A DNA stretch of 64,000 nucleotides from Heligmosomoides polygyrus polygyrus (GCA_947396885.1 OX377202.1:58678034-58742033); one strand, 5' to 3'. Positions 12,683 through 24,601 are shown, counted from the stretch's first letter. The notes: generated by a model from the sequence alone, not told the origin. Numbers and translations are program-made.

Positions 12683-13782
12683 GAAGAATATGATGGCCTT
12701 TTGCCGTCAGTCTTTTATAAATCAATTCCAGCCCATTTTTTTCAACGGACAGCTACGACTTTAATTGTTTCATTCTGACAGCAACAGATGAGTGTTTGCC
12801 CTGACAGTATATGTAAACGAATATGTCCTATAGAAGTCATTAACATGCTCTGGGTCCACCTTCGTTCGCATCTTGCGTTATCTACTCTATCAGGAATCAG
12901 GATGAAATCAAACGCTTTCTTCAGTGGTCCTCAAAAAGATCTGCCACCTGAAGAGTCATCCGCGACAAGTGTGTCGTCAGTAACTCAAGCCCATGGGCAA
13001 GTCGATGACACAGTACGAATTCGGCGAAAAGGCTACCAGCATGTAAGAAGCGAACGCTGTCTCGTGTAAATGTCCGATGTGTTGCTCTTAACAATGCACG
13101 GCTACAACAGGCAAAAGCAGAAGCTTACAAAATTCAGCATTTTGACCTCTAATGCTGACGACGATAAATGAAGGCTAGGGGCGCTCGGCGATTGCTCTTC
13201 CATTGCCAGATTCGCAGCTCTCCCTTCAAATGTCCATTCTGGCATTTCTTTGGAATTATCATCATTTCGGGAACTGCTGTAGAAAAGGGAGCGCAGTTAC
13301 TGCATCCAACTAGACGTCCACTTCTACAGTTTTGGAGTCGAGTCGAAAAACAACCGGTGCAGGCAGGAAGCAGTGGCTACGCGGGGCAACAAGGCGAAGT
13401 GCGAACGGCTAAGTGGGACGGACTCGAAAACGTTGCCTGAGTGAAAGTCCTAAAAGGCTTATCGATCAGATTCAGTGCGACGGACGGGAATTCCCTCGCA
13501 GTCGGGCCGCCCACAGCGCGCGGCGGGCGGGGAGACTCAGGCGGCGATCGCGCGACCACCCGGACCGGCGCCCGGTGGAGGGGAGCAGCTCGCACACCGC
13601 TCCCGTCCCACGTGCATTTCAGCTGGGCCGAGCCGTGGGCGGCCAGACTGTGCACAGCGTCGAAGGGGCGTCTCGCTCGCTGCTCCTGCTGCCCTCCGAA
13701 CGCCGCACTGAGCCGAGCAGCGCCTGGAAGGCAGGCCGCACCTGAGGCGCCACGAAGCAGACAGCCGGAGGTGTCGATGCAC
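12683..13782. other. No recognised gene; GC-rich patch
   Basis: The right part (about 13480-13770) is strongly GC-rich and open on several frames of both strands (up to 258 codons). Overlapping antisense ORFs in such DNA are expected by chance, and I see no domain. A CpG-rich regulatory patch or decayed foldback is possible but unproven. Confidence 0.45.
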
Positions 13783-13858
13783 GCGATTTCACATTCCCGG
13801 TTCGAACTTCCCGACAGGCCAACCAAGTCTTCCGTCCCTCCGTGGTCGCTGAATTGCC
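13783..13858 (-). repeat. Dispersed repeat R1, partial copy
   Basis: About 75 bases resemble the plus-strand sequence of 38685-38780, including GGCCAACCAAG(T/C)CTTCC followed by TCCCTCCG. It is in the same orientation as that copy and inverted relative to 3745-4026. Only one end of the repeat is present. Confidence 0.6.
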
Positions 13859-14640
13859 TATGTTATACTTCGCCGACGCTGTGTTGTGCGAGCTGCTATA
13901 CGGAGTATTTTGGCTGTGGGCTGGTTCTTCGTTCCCGAACTGCCGTCATCCCCACAGGACCTCGAATTACGAAATTGAGAAGTGCAAAAACGCCCGTCAT
14001 TTTTACTCTCAACGTTCTTTTATGGTTAGTCTCACAACCATTGCCTAATGCTGTGCGAAAATCGGTTCAACTTGCTGGAACACTGAGTGCTTGGGGAGCG
14101 AGTGGGAGCCTAATCCTCACGATCCCTTCGCTTTGTCACCTTTCTTTGCTTCTCTGTCGTTCTCACACGTTTTATTCGCGTTTTCTAAGCCTTTTCGCTT
14201 TCTTGCATAGCAAGTAACACAAAATAGAACTGTGAAAAAAACTGAAATAAAAGAAAACTGAAAACGTGAAGAGAACGGTGAAGAATTGCGAAGAACCGAT
14301 ACAGAGCAGCCAAAATATGAAAGACGGTCTTGAAACAGAAAAATACGAAACGACGGTAGAGAAACTGATTCAAGTAAGTAATGTTTCCTCGCTTTCTGAA
14401 ATGATACTGCAAACCTCTACGAAGAGCTTTTTCGAAATACAATTTACATTAATTAAGAGTTGGATTTTCCTGTGAATTTCGAAAATTCCTCGTAAAATTA
14501 ATTTCAATGCGACTTTACGAAAAAGGCCTTTGTTGAACTCCAATAAAGAAATCTAACGAAAATGCTGGTAAATTCGTTAAATCGGTAAATCAATAGTCCT
14601 TAAATGCTCAATACTGCCCCGTACTTCTATTAGTGCACTG
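13859..14640. other. No recognised gene; diverged repeat at 14210-14385
   Basis: Contains the partner of 5400-5545 (14210-14385), again ending in TTCAAGTAAGTA. Otherwise AT-rich with no recognisable coding motif. Confidence 0.4.
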
Positions 14641-15310
14641 CGCTCCGATGCCTACCTGAGGCGAGTCGACGTCGGCAACGTCGGTGACGGGTCGCAGCGT
14701 CGAAGTATAACATAGGCCTAGGTCATAGACTAAACACGCATTCAAATTGGCTCCGCAACGTCCCGTAGAAAAGTCGGGGGCAGACATAACTCCGACGCCG
14801 CGCGAACCCCCCTGGCGTCGCGCACGGTGCGCGACGAAATTGGACCAGTTGTCGCGGCACGATGCCTCCGACGGCTACAAACGCTTCCGACAGGGACACG
14901 CGGCACGCGTTTGCCTCATTTCAACGTTTTTTGGAGATGCTATATGAATGTGGTTTCAATAGGACGATCAGCGACAGTTTATACAGGAATCTTGATCGTG
15001 TGGTTGGTTTCCAGCGTCAGCATTTGCCATGTACAACTTCTTCGGTCAATTTTTACCCGTGATTATGGTTACACTACGGGAAAAGGTCACTACCACCCAT
15101 TCTCGGATCACTTGTCCTACTGCAGACAGTTGCCTACCACATTCTGTGGAATCTTAAGTTTCTTGCTAGAAATGTGGTCTGGGAGCTTGAACACTGAGAA
15201 CATTTCGTGCTCCGCGGCTAACCATGCGTCACCGAGCGCACGTCCGCGTTTCAGCGCCGCGATATCGCACGCGGACAGCGCGCGACGTCGCGTCGGAGTT
15301 AGGTCCTGGA
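14641..15310. repeat. F1-type terminus plus weak inverted repeat
   Basis: 14690-14720 ends in GTATAACATAGGCCTA, the reverse complement of the F1 foldback terminus, but I cannot find a matching second end, so it is a solo or eroded copy. Separately, AACTCCGACGC at about 14789 is complementary to GCGTCGGAGTT at about 15292. Both are set in CpG-rich palindromic DNA, suggesting a second eroded foldback. Confidence 0.4.
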
Positions 15311-15917
15311 GCCTAGAAAAGTACATGGAGCACTATACATAGCAACATATATGGCTAAAAAAAATCCCTTATCGGCTGTAGAATGATGGGTCTATGATGC
15401 ACAGTTACTCGATTGTTGACGAAGAACGAAAACCTTCCGGATTTTTCTATCTTTTCGATTTCATCGAAATTTTCGATAAAATGCGGTAAGCATTAGGGCA
15501 ATGGTCAAGAGTCGGCTTCGGATGTAGGCTAAAGTATGAAGAAGAGGTTGGAAATTGGCTTCACACGTCCAAAGCACAAATGTTGCTGACATAGAGCGAT
15601 AGCCATCGGGATAATTCTCATCAGATTATCAAGGTCACGTCAGATTACCTACCGTAACCCACTGTAATTGGCCGAAATTTTGAAAACGGATGTCAGATTC
15701 GTGATCAGCATCCAACTCCTACACTCCGACGTATAGGGTCGTTGCATATGAAATGGCCTTGCTACCTCAATTTCTGGTCGATTTTTCGTGACCACGAATG
15801 TTCCCGTTTTAGGAATTGTATACAGTTTCTGAAAGCACAGAACCATTTCTTCCCGTTTATGAGTTTTGTAACACAATTGCTTGCTTCTTGCCGAGTTGTT
15901 GACTTCGTTTTTACAGT
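15311..15917. other. No recognised gene; probable mariner 5' flank
   Basis: No clear mariner terminal inverted repeat is visible, although the transposase begins at 15918. The minus-strand ORF at 15649-16113 overlaps the real mariner frame and is a shadow. Confidence 0.4.
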
Positions 15918-16278
15918 ATGAATCAACGTGATATTCGGGTGCTCTTCTTATATGTATGGAAAAGTGGACGCAACGCCGCGGCTGCAGCTCGTAACATCGT
16001 CGCTGCATTTGGGGAGGATTTTGCCAAGGAACGCACAACTCGCCACTGATTCGAAAGGTTTCGTTCTGGAGAGGAAGGTCTCGAAGATGAAGACCGAGGT
16101 AGGCCGCCATCACTCCTTACTCCGCTCTGCACGATGGCTGGAAAAGAATGAGGGCCCCAAGAGGGTGCCGAAACCAAGTCTTCTTCCAGAGAAGACCATA
16201 GTGACCGTATGGTGGACAGTGGCTAATATAGTCCATTACACGTCTTGAAGACAGGAGAGACTATCACTGCGGAGAAGT
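15918..16278 (+). pseudogene. Mariner transposase, N-terminal part (Hsmar1/cecropia-type), interrupted
   Basis: From the ATG at 15918 the frame gives the N-terminal helix-turn-helix region of a mariner transposase (MNQRDIRVLFLYVWKSG, later a GEDFAKERT-like segment and GEEGLEDEDRGRP). It then jumps to the pre-catalytic GPKRVPKP..VTVWW and GETIT segments. Roughly 100 residues expected between these, including the first catalytic Asp, are missing, and stops interrupt the frame. At 16278 the gene is cut by an RTE insertion and resumes at 19354. The family resembles Hsmar1-like mariners, a group that includes the hookworm element bandit. Confidence 0.88.
16263..16278. repeat. Target-site duplication, left copy (of RTE 16279-19353)
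   Basis: TATCACTGCGGAGAAG here matches TACCACAGCGGAGAAG at 19354-19369 at 14 of 16 positions. The duplicated sequence is part of the mariner transposase (ITAEK codons), which proves the RTE inserted into the mariner. Confidence 0.85.
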
Positions 16279-19200
16279 CTTCTTCTTCAGCGTTTGTCCC
16301 GCTTCGTAGCAGGGTCCGCTCTTCTGGTGTCGCGACGCCACATTTCCCGATCCTGCGCTTGATCAGGGTGGACGTCAGCTACTTTCATGTCCGTGTGTAA
16401 CGTATCGGACCAACGCTGCTTCGGGCGTCCTCTAGGCCGCTTTCTAGATACTTCCAACTCAAGGCCTATCTTGCGGACGCTGTCTTCGTTTCCGCGCAGA
16501 ACGTGGCCGTACCATCGCAAGCGAGTTTCACGCATCTTGTCCGCTATCGGCACGACACCGAACTTCTGTCGAATAGCATCATTTCTGATGCGGTCCATGC
16601 GGGTGACTCCAGCCGTCCAGCGCAGCATCTTCGTCTCCATGACGCTGAGGCGCGTTTCAACTTCCTCAGTGGCAGGCCAACACTCAGCGCCTACATATTA
16701 CTGGCCGGATGACTGCCCTTTAGATCTTCAACTTGAAGCGCTCCGATATCTTCTTGTCGCAGAGCACGCCAGTCAACGAGCGCCACATGGACCATGCTTC
16801 ACTCACGCGTGAGTTCATTTCAACCATCACATCGCCCTCAGACGCTATTGCTGATCCCAGGTATTTGAACACCGAAGTGCGTGAAAGTTCAGTACCGTTA
16901 ATCTTAACGGAGCCGAACTCGCTCACGTCAGTCGTTACATACTCGGTCTTCTTGAGATTCAATTTGAGTTCGACCCTCGCCAGACGGTCGCACCAAGCTT
17001 GCACCTGCCGCTCGAGATCATCTTTACCTTCACACGCGAGCATCACGTCATCAGCATAAAGCAGCGTCCATGGGACGGGCTTCTGAAGATCTCGTGTGAT
17101 GGCATCCATGACGACAACAAAGAGGAATGGAGAAATCGCAGAACCTTGGTGCACCCCAACAGAGATGGGAAACTCCATTGAGGTTCCAGCTGCAGCTTGC
17201 ACTCACTCTTTGGGCAAGAGTAGAGCATCCGCACCCACTCTATATGTTCCTCAGGTACGTTGTGTTGTCGCAAGGCGTACCATATAAGACACCCGGTACG
17301 CGGTCGAAGGCCTTCTCCAAGTCGAGAAAGGCTACATGCACCGGCTTCTGTTTCTCGCGATGCTTCTCCACCAGGAGTCGGGCGACGTGTACAGCATCAA
17401 TGGTCCCACAACCAGATACAAAGCCGCACTGGTTGTTGGAGAGCTTGACGATTTCACGAATTCGACTATTGAGGATTCGCTCGAAGATCTTTATGCTGTC
17501 GAATCGGACGGTAATTGGAGCAGTCTGCAGGACTGCCCTTCTTCTTCCAAATAGGAACCGTCGTACTGTTGTGCCAACACTCCGGTACTTTCTTCTCCTT
17601 TACTATCTGGTTGAAGAATTCAGCCAACCACTCAGCAGGATACCAGAGCTTCGACTTCCAAACATCGATTACCAAATCATCCGGCCCTGTCGCCTTACCG
17701 GGCTTCATCTTCTTCAGAGCCGCTTCTGTTTCCTCCACGGTGATTTTATGAAGGGGACCGTGAACAGAAGCCACAAAAGGGATAATTCCATAGTGGAAAT
17801 TTCCTCAAAGTAATCACGCCATCGTTCTGCGCCTTTTTGCGGTCTTTCAGAAGATGACCGCTCTCATGACTGATGCCAAAGAACTTTTCAATATGCTCGG
17901 TTTGGCGATGGCGGGTCTTAGCAAGTCGGTACAAAAACCGCTCACCATCGCGCGACTCGAGTTTTCGGTAGACATCACCATAATGAGTGGCTTTCGCAAC
18001 AGCCATTCCTTTCTTTGCAGCTTTCTTCGCCCTCTGATACTCTTTCCAGTTGTCGGCTGTTCTGTCGCCGAGAAACACATGATACAGCGACTTCTTCTCT
18101 CGAACCTTCGCTTTTACATCGTCCGTCCACAGCCATGTCTGCTTGTCGACCTTGCGTCGTCCAGGTTTCGTAGTGCCGAGTTCCAACCCTGCAGCTTGGC
18201 GAATCGCGTCGGTTGCTTTCGTCCAACTTTCATCGACAGTTGTAACTGTCGGTAACCGCACGCCAGAAATCACAGCTGCTTCCTTCTCTCTCATTCGCCA
18301 CCACTGCATTCTTGCAGCACCGCATCGCTCGACCTGCTTCAGCCTCGGAGGAGTAATCCTAAAGGTGCAGATCAGGCCGATGCTGTGGGGCCACCGTCTC
18401 ATACGGCACGACCTTCGCGTCTGTGACAATAATTCGGTCGCGATCATTCACAAGCACAAGGTCTATCTGAGACTTGGAACTCCCACTATAGTATGAGATG
18501 AGGTGGGAGTCGCGTTTTCGGAAGACGATGTTCACAATGGTGAGGCTATGCGATTCCGCATACTCAAGAATACGCTCACCATCGGCGTGACGAGACCCGT
18601 ATCCGAAACAACCCTTACTCGTGCCCATTAAGATCACCAGCGACTATGATGACATCTTTCGGCGGTGCCTCTGCTGTCTTCTCATCAAGCAGGCTCCAAA
18701 ATTCATCCTTCACATGATCGCAGCAGGCACTCTGCGGAGCATACCCAGAGAAGAAGTGATAGAGTCGCTCCTTAGCGGCGACAACGATCTTCATCAACCT
18801 ATCGCCAAACGCTCGACCCTTACAATCAAGTCACGAAATCGTTCGGAGACGATTATTCTGGACCACTGGTGGTCCTGGGAATTCCACGTAGAACGGCCTT
18901 CCAACCACGTTCCATGTCCCTTGACTTGGACCACCTCGTCTCCTGCACTGCACTGAAATCCACTCTTCTTCGCTCCAGTGCTTCAACCAGCTCGAACGAG
19001 CGGTCCGTCAGAGTACCCACATCCAGCGTTGCCACGCGGGTCCTGCTTACGTTACGGGACTTTCGGACTAGCTCAGTTGCCCCCCCCCCCCCCCGATGCC
19101 GTCCTCGCACCAGGGACCCTCGCATACTTTTTACATTCGCCGGGCTTTGCGAGTGCGCGTCGGCTCCCGCGGACGCCGTAGCACTATCTCGAAAAACTTG

Positions 19201-19353
19201 AACTGTCATGCACCAAGCGATCTGACATGGGTCTTCGTAGGCCTGCATGTCACAAGGGCCTGTCGCCTGCATTCGAATGTCCGTGATTAGCTTAGCTCGC
19301 ACAGCGAGCAGTTTCCAGTGGCACCCCGTGGAGGAAAGACATCGCCACCTACC
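16279..19353 (-). mobile_element. Full-length RTE-type non-LTR retrotransposon, decayed
   Basis: A 3.07-kb minus-strand copy with the same 5' terminus as the elements at 34985-38111 and 27991-28874 (a GGTGGCGATGTC-type start) and the same TTC/GAA-rich 3' tail. It carries the endonuclease (GDLNG, QETRW) and reverse transcriptase regions. It is flanked by a 16-bp target duplication with two mismatches. It is older than the copy at 34985, judging by its multiple frameshifts. Confidence 0.92.
16287..19290 (-). pseudogene. RTE ORF (endonuclease plus reverse transcriptase), frameshifted
   Basis: Read from right to left. 19392-18853 gives the N-terminus and endonuclease start (VATLDVGTLTDRS, then VQETRW). 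18797-18359 gives VVAGDLNGHE and QIDLVL. 18447-17746 gives the linker (a KPGRRKVDKQTWLWTDDVK-type segment). 17774-17466 and on to 17043 give the palm (KKMKPGKATGPDDL, PIWKKKGSPADC). 17202-16720 contains GVHQGSAISP and LLYADDVML. 16640-16287 gives the C-terminus. Catalytic YADD is intact, but at least five frame changes break the protein. The intact family protein is about 1000 residues, with endonuclease then reverse transcriptase. A run of about 15 C near 19080 interrupts the N-terminal region. This copy is inactive. Confidence 0.9.
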
Positions 19354-19745
19354 ACAGCGGAGAAGCATTGTGGCGAAATTTAAGTGAGGCACCAGAGGTT
19401 GTTTGAAAACAGTTGGCTTTGGTCAGCCGAAAAGGCCAAACCATACTCCATGACAACGCGTGTCCGCACGTCGCAAATATTGTTGTCCAGAAGCTGGATG
19501 AATTGGGATACGAAACTCTGCCACATCCAGCATATTCACCAGATCTGTATCCTACCGATTATTATTTTTTAAAGCATTTAGACAGCTGTGTGAAAAATAA
19601 AAAATTCAGCAACCAAGATGATGTCGAAAATGACTTCCTGTGCTTTATTATTTCTCGTAGTTCTAATTTTTGCAGGGATGGAATGTCTAAACTATTGTTG
19701 CATTGGGAAAGGTGTATTAATTGTAACGGTACTTATTTCGATTAA
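19354..19745 (+). pseudogene. Mariner transposase, C-terminal part (continuation of 15918-16278)
   Basis: After the RTE insertion the mariner frame continues at 19413 with GQTILHDNACPHVAN, then LDELGYETLPHPAYSPDL, PTDYYFLKHL, and ends at NGTYFD. The second and third catalytic Asp (HDNA and TDYYF) are both present at the D34D spacing of mariners. The C-terminus matches the Hsmar1-type ending. Frameshifts near 19380-19415 separate it from the N-terminal half. No convincing terminal inverted repeat is visible after the stop at 19745. Confidence 0.88.
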
Positions 19746-19834
19746 TAGAATTGCTTCTAAGCAAAGTTATGATCTGTCAAAATTTTCGGTCAAAATCAGC
19801 TGTTTATCGGATATTTTGTATAACCATTTTATCA

Positions 19835-20526
19835 TCAAATTGGACACTTTTCAACTCGAATTGGATATCCTTCTTATTGTAAGAGAGCTTGCCACTTTTA
19901 AAATCAAGCTCTGCATTTTCCAGGTCAAAAAGTGCGTATTCTAAACTAGCGACGCACCAGCACGATCAGAGTAATTTTTTGTTCAAGGAAAATTTGATAC
20001 AGCTCTCTTTGAAATTTTTTAGTTCACCTGCCCAATAAGTGAACACTCTGTTTGAAATTTTATAAATTTCATTTTTAGGCAAAACCCTTATTAGTAGCGT
20101 AATGCTGCCTACTTGAAACGAGGTTGTGAGGATATGTGTGGAAATTTTGCTTTCAAATGAAAACCAAGAATCGCGTCGGATACATTTCGCGATTTTTTTA
20201 GTAAACTAAATTAATGTTGCTTTCCTGCGTTTTAAAACAAAATTTAGGCCGATTTTTCCTCAAAAATAATATTTTGTAAAAACTCTGACGGTGCGCCCCA
20301 CTTGCGGCGGGTGAATTTTAAAAAATTCACAGGAAGTTATACTAAATCTTCATTAAACAAAAATTAATTTTAACCGTGTCGGAGAGCCTCCAGTTAAATC
20401 CGTAAGACGCCTTTGTGATGTGGAAGATGTTTAGTGCGATTTCAAAAACGTCAAGCTTGATTAGAATAGTGTTCAATTTGATTTGAAAAGTGTCCAGTTT
20501 GATATTAGAGCAATTTGCTTCAAAAT
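19835..20526. repeat. Inverted repeat built of 21-base subunits
   Basis: At 19835-19935 a motif like ATCAAATTGGACACTTTTCAA recurs in degenerate units of about 21 bases. The same motif occurs on the opposite strand at 20420-20526. The arms thus face each other across about 480 bases of AT-rich DNA. Both arms can be read as short ORFs with a repeated IKLDTFQI pattern, but that comes from the repeat unit, not from coding selection. Probably a non-autonomous element with subterminal repeats. Confidence 0.55.
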
Positions 20527-20682
20527 CCACTTCTCACCTATGAGTGGCTTTGCATTGAACAAATTGTTATTGTGACAGTTCATTCTTTTTTGCATGGGAT
20601 TTGTAGAATATGCCAACTTCCAGAGGAGCTCGCGGTGCAAGAGTAGTCTGACATGGGAAGGTTATGAAGCGTATGTGTGAAC

Positions 20683-20985
20683 GGGGAGAACGAGTCACAT
20701 AGAAAGAATGTCCACCCCTCATATAATGTAAAAATGCGTGCCTTTTTTGCCAAGTTGTTAAACCCAAGGAGTAGGGGGTCCCTGAAGTCACAATTGAATC
20801 GGCGGTTCGCGAGTTCTGGGGGCTCTTTCTTATACGCCAGCGATGCCGATGCGGCAAGCGGACCGGGGCACGTGGATAGTCGTTGCATCATGCGATGGCG
20901 ATTCTCCTTCGTTGGCGTGTTTTTGCATTTCAACTGACTGGTTGAGATTTGAGGCGTTTTGACGCCTACACGATTTTCGGGCGTT
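20683..20985 (+). repeat. Dispersed repeat R2 (SINE-like), copy 1
   Basis: About 300 bases align with the reverse complement of 27108-27422. Shared landmarks are GGGGAGA(A/G)CGAGTCA, TTAAACCCAAGGAGT, ACGCCAGCGA and GTGTTTTTGCATTTC(A/G)ACTGA. The copy at 27108 retains a B-box-like GGGTTCGGTTCTCC and an A-box-like segment, so the family is probably a tRNA-derived SINE. This copy has lost the B box. Confidence 0.65.
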
Positions 20986-21744
20986 TTTTTCGCTTTTTCC
21001 AATTGCATGCTGTGGAGAGTAACGTTCTTGCGACTTGTAAATTACTGACCGGTTGTCACCTAAAAGGCAAGGAAAAACAGGCGCAAAGTGCATGAAACCT
21101 TAGGACTGGCCACAGCACAGACAGTATATAAAAGCTACAGGCATTCACTGTTTGTTACCCTTCATGAAAATCGGGAAAATCCTGCTCTAGCTTTTAAAGA
21201 AACCAGGATGCAACGTCATATTACTACCTTAAAACCAGGCATAACAACCAGCTTTTCAATGTGAGGATCGCACAGAATTCCGTACACCAGCGACACTACC
21301 TTTGACTCATTGATGACCGCGTGTGAAATCGCGTGTCTGCCGCGTGGGACCGCGCGGACGCGCCAATTTCGTGAAATCACTACTTAACGATATTCCAAAT
21401 GAAACTCTCTCTCTCTTAATGGGTTACCCAAATATTGCAGAAGGCCAGAACATGTTTGAACGGAGAACCTAGAGTATGTTTTTGCTGCTCTATGAAGGCC
21501 TGCAAAGAAAAGGGGTGCAAGTTAACTGTGAATTATGCGAGGAGATGACCACAAGATGTAGCAAGCGTTTGTAATATTTTTGTCCAGATTGTTTTCAAAA
21601 TATTTCCAAGAAATGGGACTAGTTGATTTGTGAATGACCATTTTTTAAGATGTGAGTAGCTGTTTGTGAATGGTATCGATTTTTGTGAAGCTTGAATAGT
21701 GTGTAGTGTTGATTTTTTTATCAAAGCTTTAAGTACTGATATTG
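20986..21744. other. No recognised gene
   Basis: AT-rich, short ORFs only. It ends at the left LTR of the next element. Confidence 0.5.
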
Positions 21745-21979
21745 TGCACAAAGGAAGCGACGAACTAAGATTTATTGGGAATAAGTAAAAGCAAGGACAA
21801 GTAACGACAACGGTCTCTAATCAAGACGTGCCGCTGCTCCCCGTCGTCCATCGGTTCTCCCCGATCGCTTTGTTTTGGTTCTCCCTTCGATCGCTCCGCC
21901 TCGCTCTCGGTCGCCACTGGCACGACCTGAACTGATGACTCATTATGTCCATTATGCTATTATAGTAGCATTCCTTACA
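21745..21979 (-). repeat. 3' LTR of element C
   Basis: Starts TGCAC and ends TTACA on the plus strand. It aligns with 26375-26594 through landmarks such as AGGAAGCGAC, TTATTGGGAATAAGT, CTTTGTTTTGGTTCTCCC, TCGCTCTCGGTCGCC and ACCTGAACTGATGACTCATT. It is about 15 bases longer than the other copy because of a short insertion around 21840-21860. Confidence 0.88.
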
Positions 21980-21999
21980 CCTCCCCCCTTCCCACAGGA
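21980..21999 (-). other. Polypurine tract of element C
   Basis: On the minus strand a G-rich purine run ending GGGGGGAGG abuts the TGTAAGG start of the 3' LTR. This is the expected position of a plus-strand primer for an LTR element running leftward, and it fixes the orientation. Confidence 0.75.
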
Positions 22000-22673
22000 A
22001 AAGTCCGTCCCGGACTTTAATGCGAACAAAATGAAGGAAGACACCTACTTGGGTCGAGAAGACGGTGGCTAGAACTTGTTACATATGATGTAGCTGCCAC
22101 TCCTGGAGTGAGTTGCTCGAGGACAGACACTCAGAGATGACGTCCCATGTTGCGTCATAGGAGATGGTGTACATGAGCTATTAACCGTCTTCACGCCCCG
22201 TTGCCGTTTGTGGGGCGGCCGGAGTGGAGTGGTGTCGAGTTGATGAAGTATGTCATCGGAGGGAGCGGAACGTAGGAAGCGGTGGGGTGGCTTGCCTAAA
22301 TAAATCTAAACCCAAGAATCTAAGAAACTAATACAGAACATGCTGAATGATAAGGCATCTGTAGCATCAGGATTTGCTAGCACCAGCTGCACTGGGAAAA
22401 TCGACCCAAAAATAAACAAAACGATAATCATGGGAAAAAATTGAAAGGAAAATTTAAAGTGAAACCTTAAGTGATTGTTGAAAGTGCTGCACGATATCTA
22501 CGTCGAGGCGAGTGCTACGGGTGTGATTACGTGGATCTGTTAAAGACGATGAGCGTATGATGCTAAAGTACTATTGAAACAGAAGTGTTCTAGTCATGTT
22601 CATCACACATCTCTCCAACGAGCGTTGACGGGACTATCGCCTTCATGTTCTCCGCCCAAGAAATGACGGCGCT

Positions 22674-23900
22674 CTATGTAGGTAGGAGGAGCAGGCTGTC
22701 GACATTACCTAGGATAAATTGGCCCTGGCGACAACATGTAAGTGTAACGTTAATACGCAACTTATCATCAAGGAAGTCGGTCGATCCGACTGCCAGGTCG
22801 TTACGCGTAGTCAATATGATGGCGGCCTCCATTTCACGGCCTTGGACGGAATCGACTGTGGCGAGTTCTACGTTCTGCTCGAGGGCAAAGGCTTCCAAAC
22901 GACGAAGTTGTTTCTTGTAGAAGGTTATAATCGCCATCTGATCTGGAAGCAGATCTATTTGCCGTAAAGCGTGCACCAACCAGATGCAGACCTCTGCCTC
23001 GACTTCGTTATGGTGCGACCTGCTGGCGGCCCTAACCGAGCTGCAGGCCACGTCGACAACAGCCAGAGGTAGATCTACATTCGGGAAGCGCAGCATACGA
23101 AAGAGCAGACTGCAGCTCTGTGGGCGCGCACCAGTCTGTTGCGGTAGAAGACCGTTTCGGTAGATCGTTCAGCGCCAGATGTGCGCGAAAGCTGGTAATT
23201 AGCGATGCTGCTGGAACAGATGAAGATTCCTGCAAAATTTTCGTCGTGCTTTGTGTCCCGAACATTGTCGGGTTTGCCTCACAGTGGCACTTAACGTGAG
23301 GGAACATTTGGTGGATGTCCTCCAGATACAGCTGGCAGGAGTTTGGGAAACAACGGCGCCAATGTTGCGAGCACGGGCTCCGGCACCTGAGAGACTTCAT
23401 CCACGGTGAGTGTCTTGCGGTCCTTCAGCTTGCTTTTGAAGACTCCGTTAGCCGAAGTGGTGTTGATCAAGGAGGCGGTAGTGATGAGCAGGATGTGCTG
23501 GGTCGAGGGATAATGACGCGGCGTGTTTGAACCCGTGGTCCTTCAGGATTTCATTGATGCCGACTGTAATGGATGGTGCTTTATCTAAATAGGCTGATTC
23601 CGAGATAAGGCGGAGCAGGTTGAGCTTGTTGAAGTTGTTAAGGACCAGAAGGGTGATGGCAAAGTGGGCCACTGCGTGATTGGTGGAAGCAGTGACTATC
23701 ACTGGGCCTTTTATCGCGTGCCACAAGAAAACAGCGACCAGGGCTCCAATGATGGCCTTGCCCGTGCCGAATGCTGCTTGAGTTGCTGCGAGAGCAGCTC
23801 CCTTTAGCCTAAGTGCGAGTGCAGCATGCTGGTCTGCTGTCAGCAATACTGTTTGTCCCTTGTGCGCGAAGGTCGTCGGATACGTCGAATGCGGGCGCTG
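22674..23900 (-). pseudogene. UPF1-like superfamily-1 helicase, decayed
   Basis: Minus-strand frames give the helicase motifs in order. The Q-like region is LTADQHAAL and the Walker A is AAFGTGKAIIGA (family GxxGTGKT; the Thr is replaced by Ala). Motif Ia is VIVTASTNHAVAHF. Motif II is TVDEVSQ near 23416-23390, with DE kept. Motif V is ATVDSVQGRE. The last, DDKLRINVTLTCCRQGQFILGN, is read as LxRINVxLT plus a motif VI in which the usual TR/A-R pattern is altered. Frameshifts near 23440 and 23080, plus stops between, break the protein. The nearest class is the UPF1/DNA2/NAM7-type SF1B nucleic-acid helicases. It sits inside LTR element C, and a 676-bp inverted copy occurs at 29075-29750. Confidence 0.82.
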
Positions 23901-24601
23901 CGGATCGGCTTCCTTGCTGGGAGACTGGCCCGCGGGCTTTTGACCGTAAACGATATCAAGGATCTGTGAGCAGGTAGTGTTAGGCGCAATGGAGTTAAGG
24001 AGTGGGGCATGTGCGAAATGGCGTCGTTGAACTGGCTCCCGAATTGCGTGGCTTTTGCTGAGACTACGTATCCGTCTACAACATATTGCCCGCCTTCTTC
24101 GCGTCCGTTCTGATCAACCAAGGCGCAAAGCCGCCTGTGATTCCAAGGAAAGGCAGCCAACCGCACCGAGAGTTGCTTCCTTCGGTTATGTAGAGTACTT
24201 CGTCTACACGAAGCCGAACTGTGTGAGGAGCGCCTGAAACTCAAAAGTTCGCCTGGCGTTCCAGTTTCCAGCCGAGGTCGGTAGGCATATCCCTGAGTGT
24301 GACGTCTAATCGAAGAGGGCATGCTGTGCGACTAGGCACCGAGGCTGTGACCAGTCCAGTGCACCGTCTCGTCGTCATGTAATGTGGAAATGGAGGCAAG
24401 TGCAGAGCAGCAGACGTTGAACAACTTACCCATTTTCCTCCTCGAGGGATCCTTGACACAATTGGTGAAGTCCATGGCGCAATCTTAGAGCCATTCTCTG
24501 TCCTTGGTACGGAGATTGAGAACCTTGAGCGGCGTAATCCTTTCGTTCGCGTATACAGGAACAAACTGTTGAGCGAACTCATACAGTTGCAGGCGCGCAT
24601 C
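23901..24601 (-). other. Element C internal region between ORF1 and helicase
   Basis: Open fragments (24322-23840; 24600-24241) read toward the helicase, but no named domain is visible. Pieces such as YEFAQQFVPVYANERITPLKVL suggest formerly coding sequence joining ORF1 to the helicase. Confidence 0.4.

Noticed and set aside
13441..14217. 258-codon plus-strand ORF and antisense ORFs
   Set aside because: GC-rich DNA with long open frames on several overlapping strands and no domain; it runs from a GC patch into a diverged repeat.
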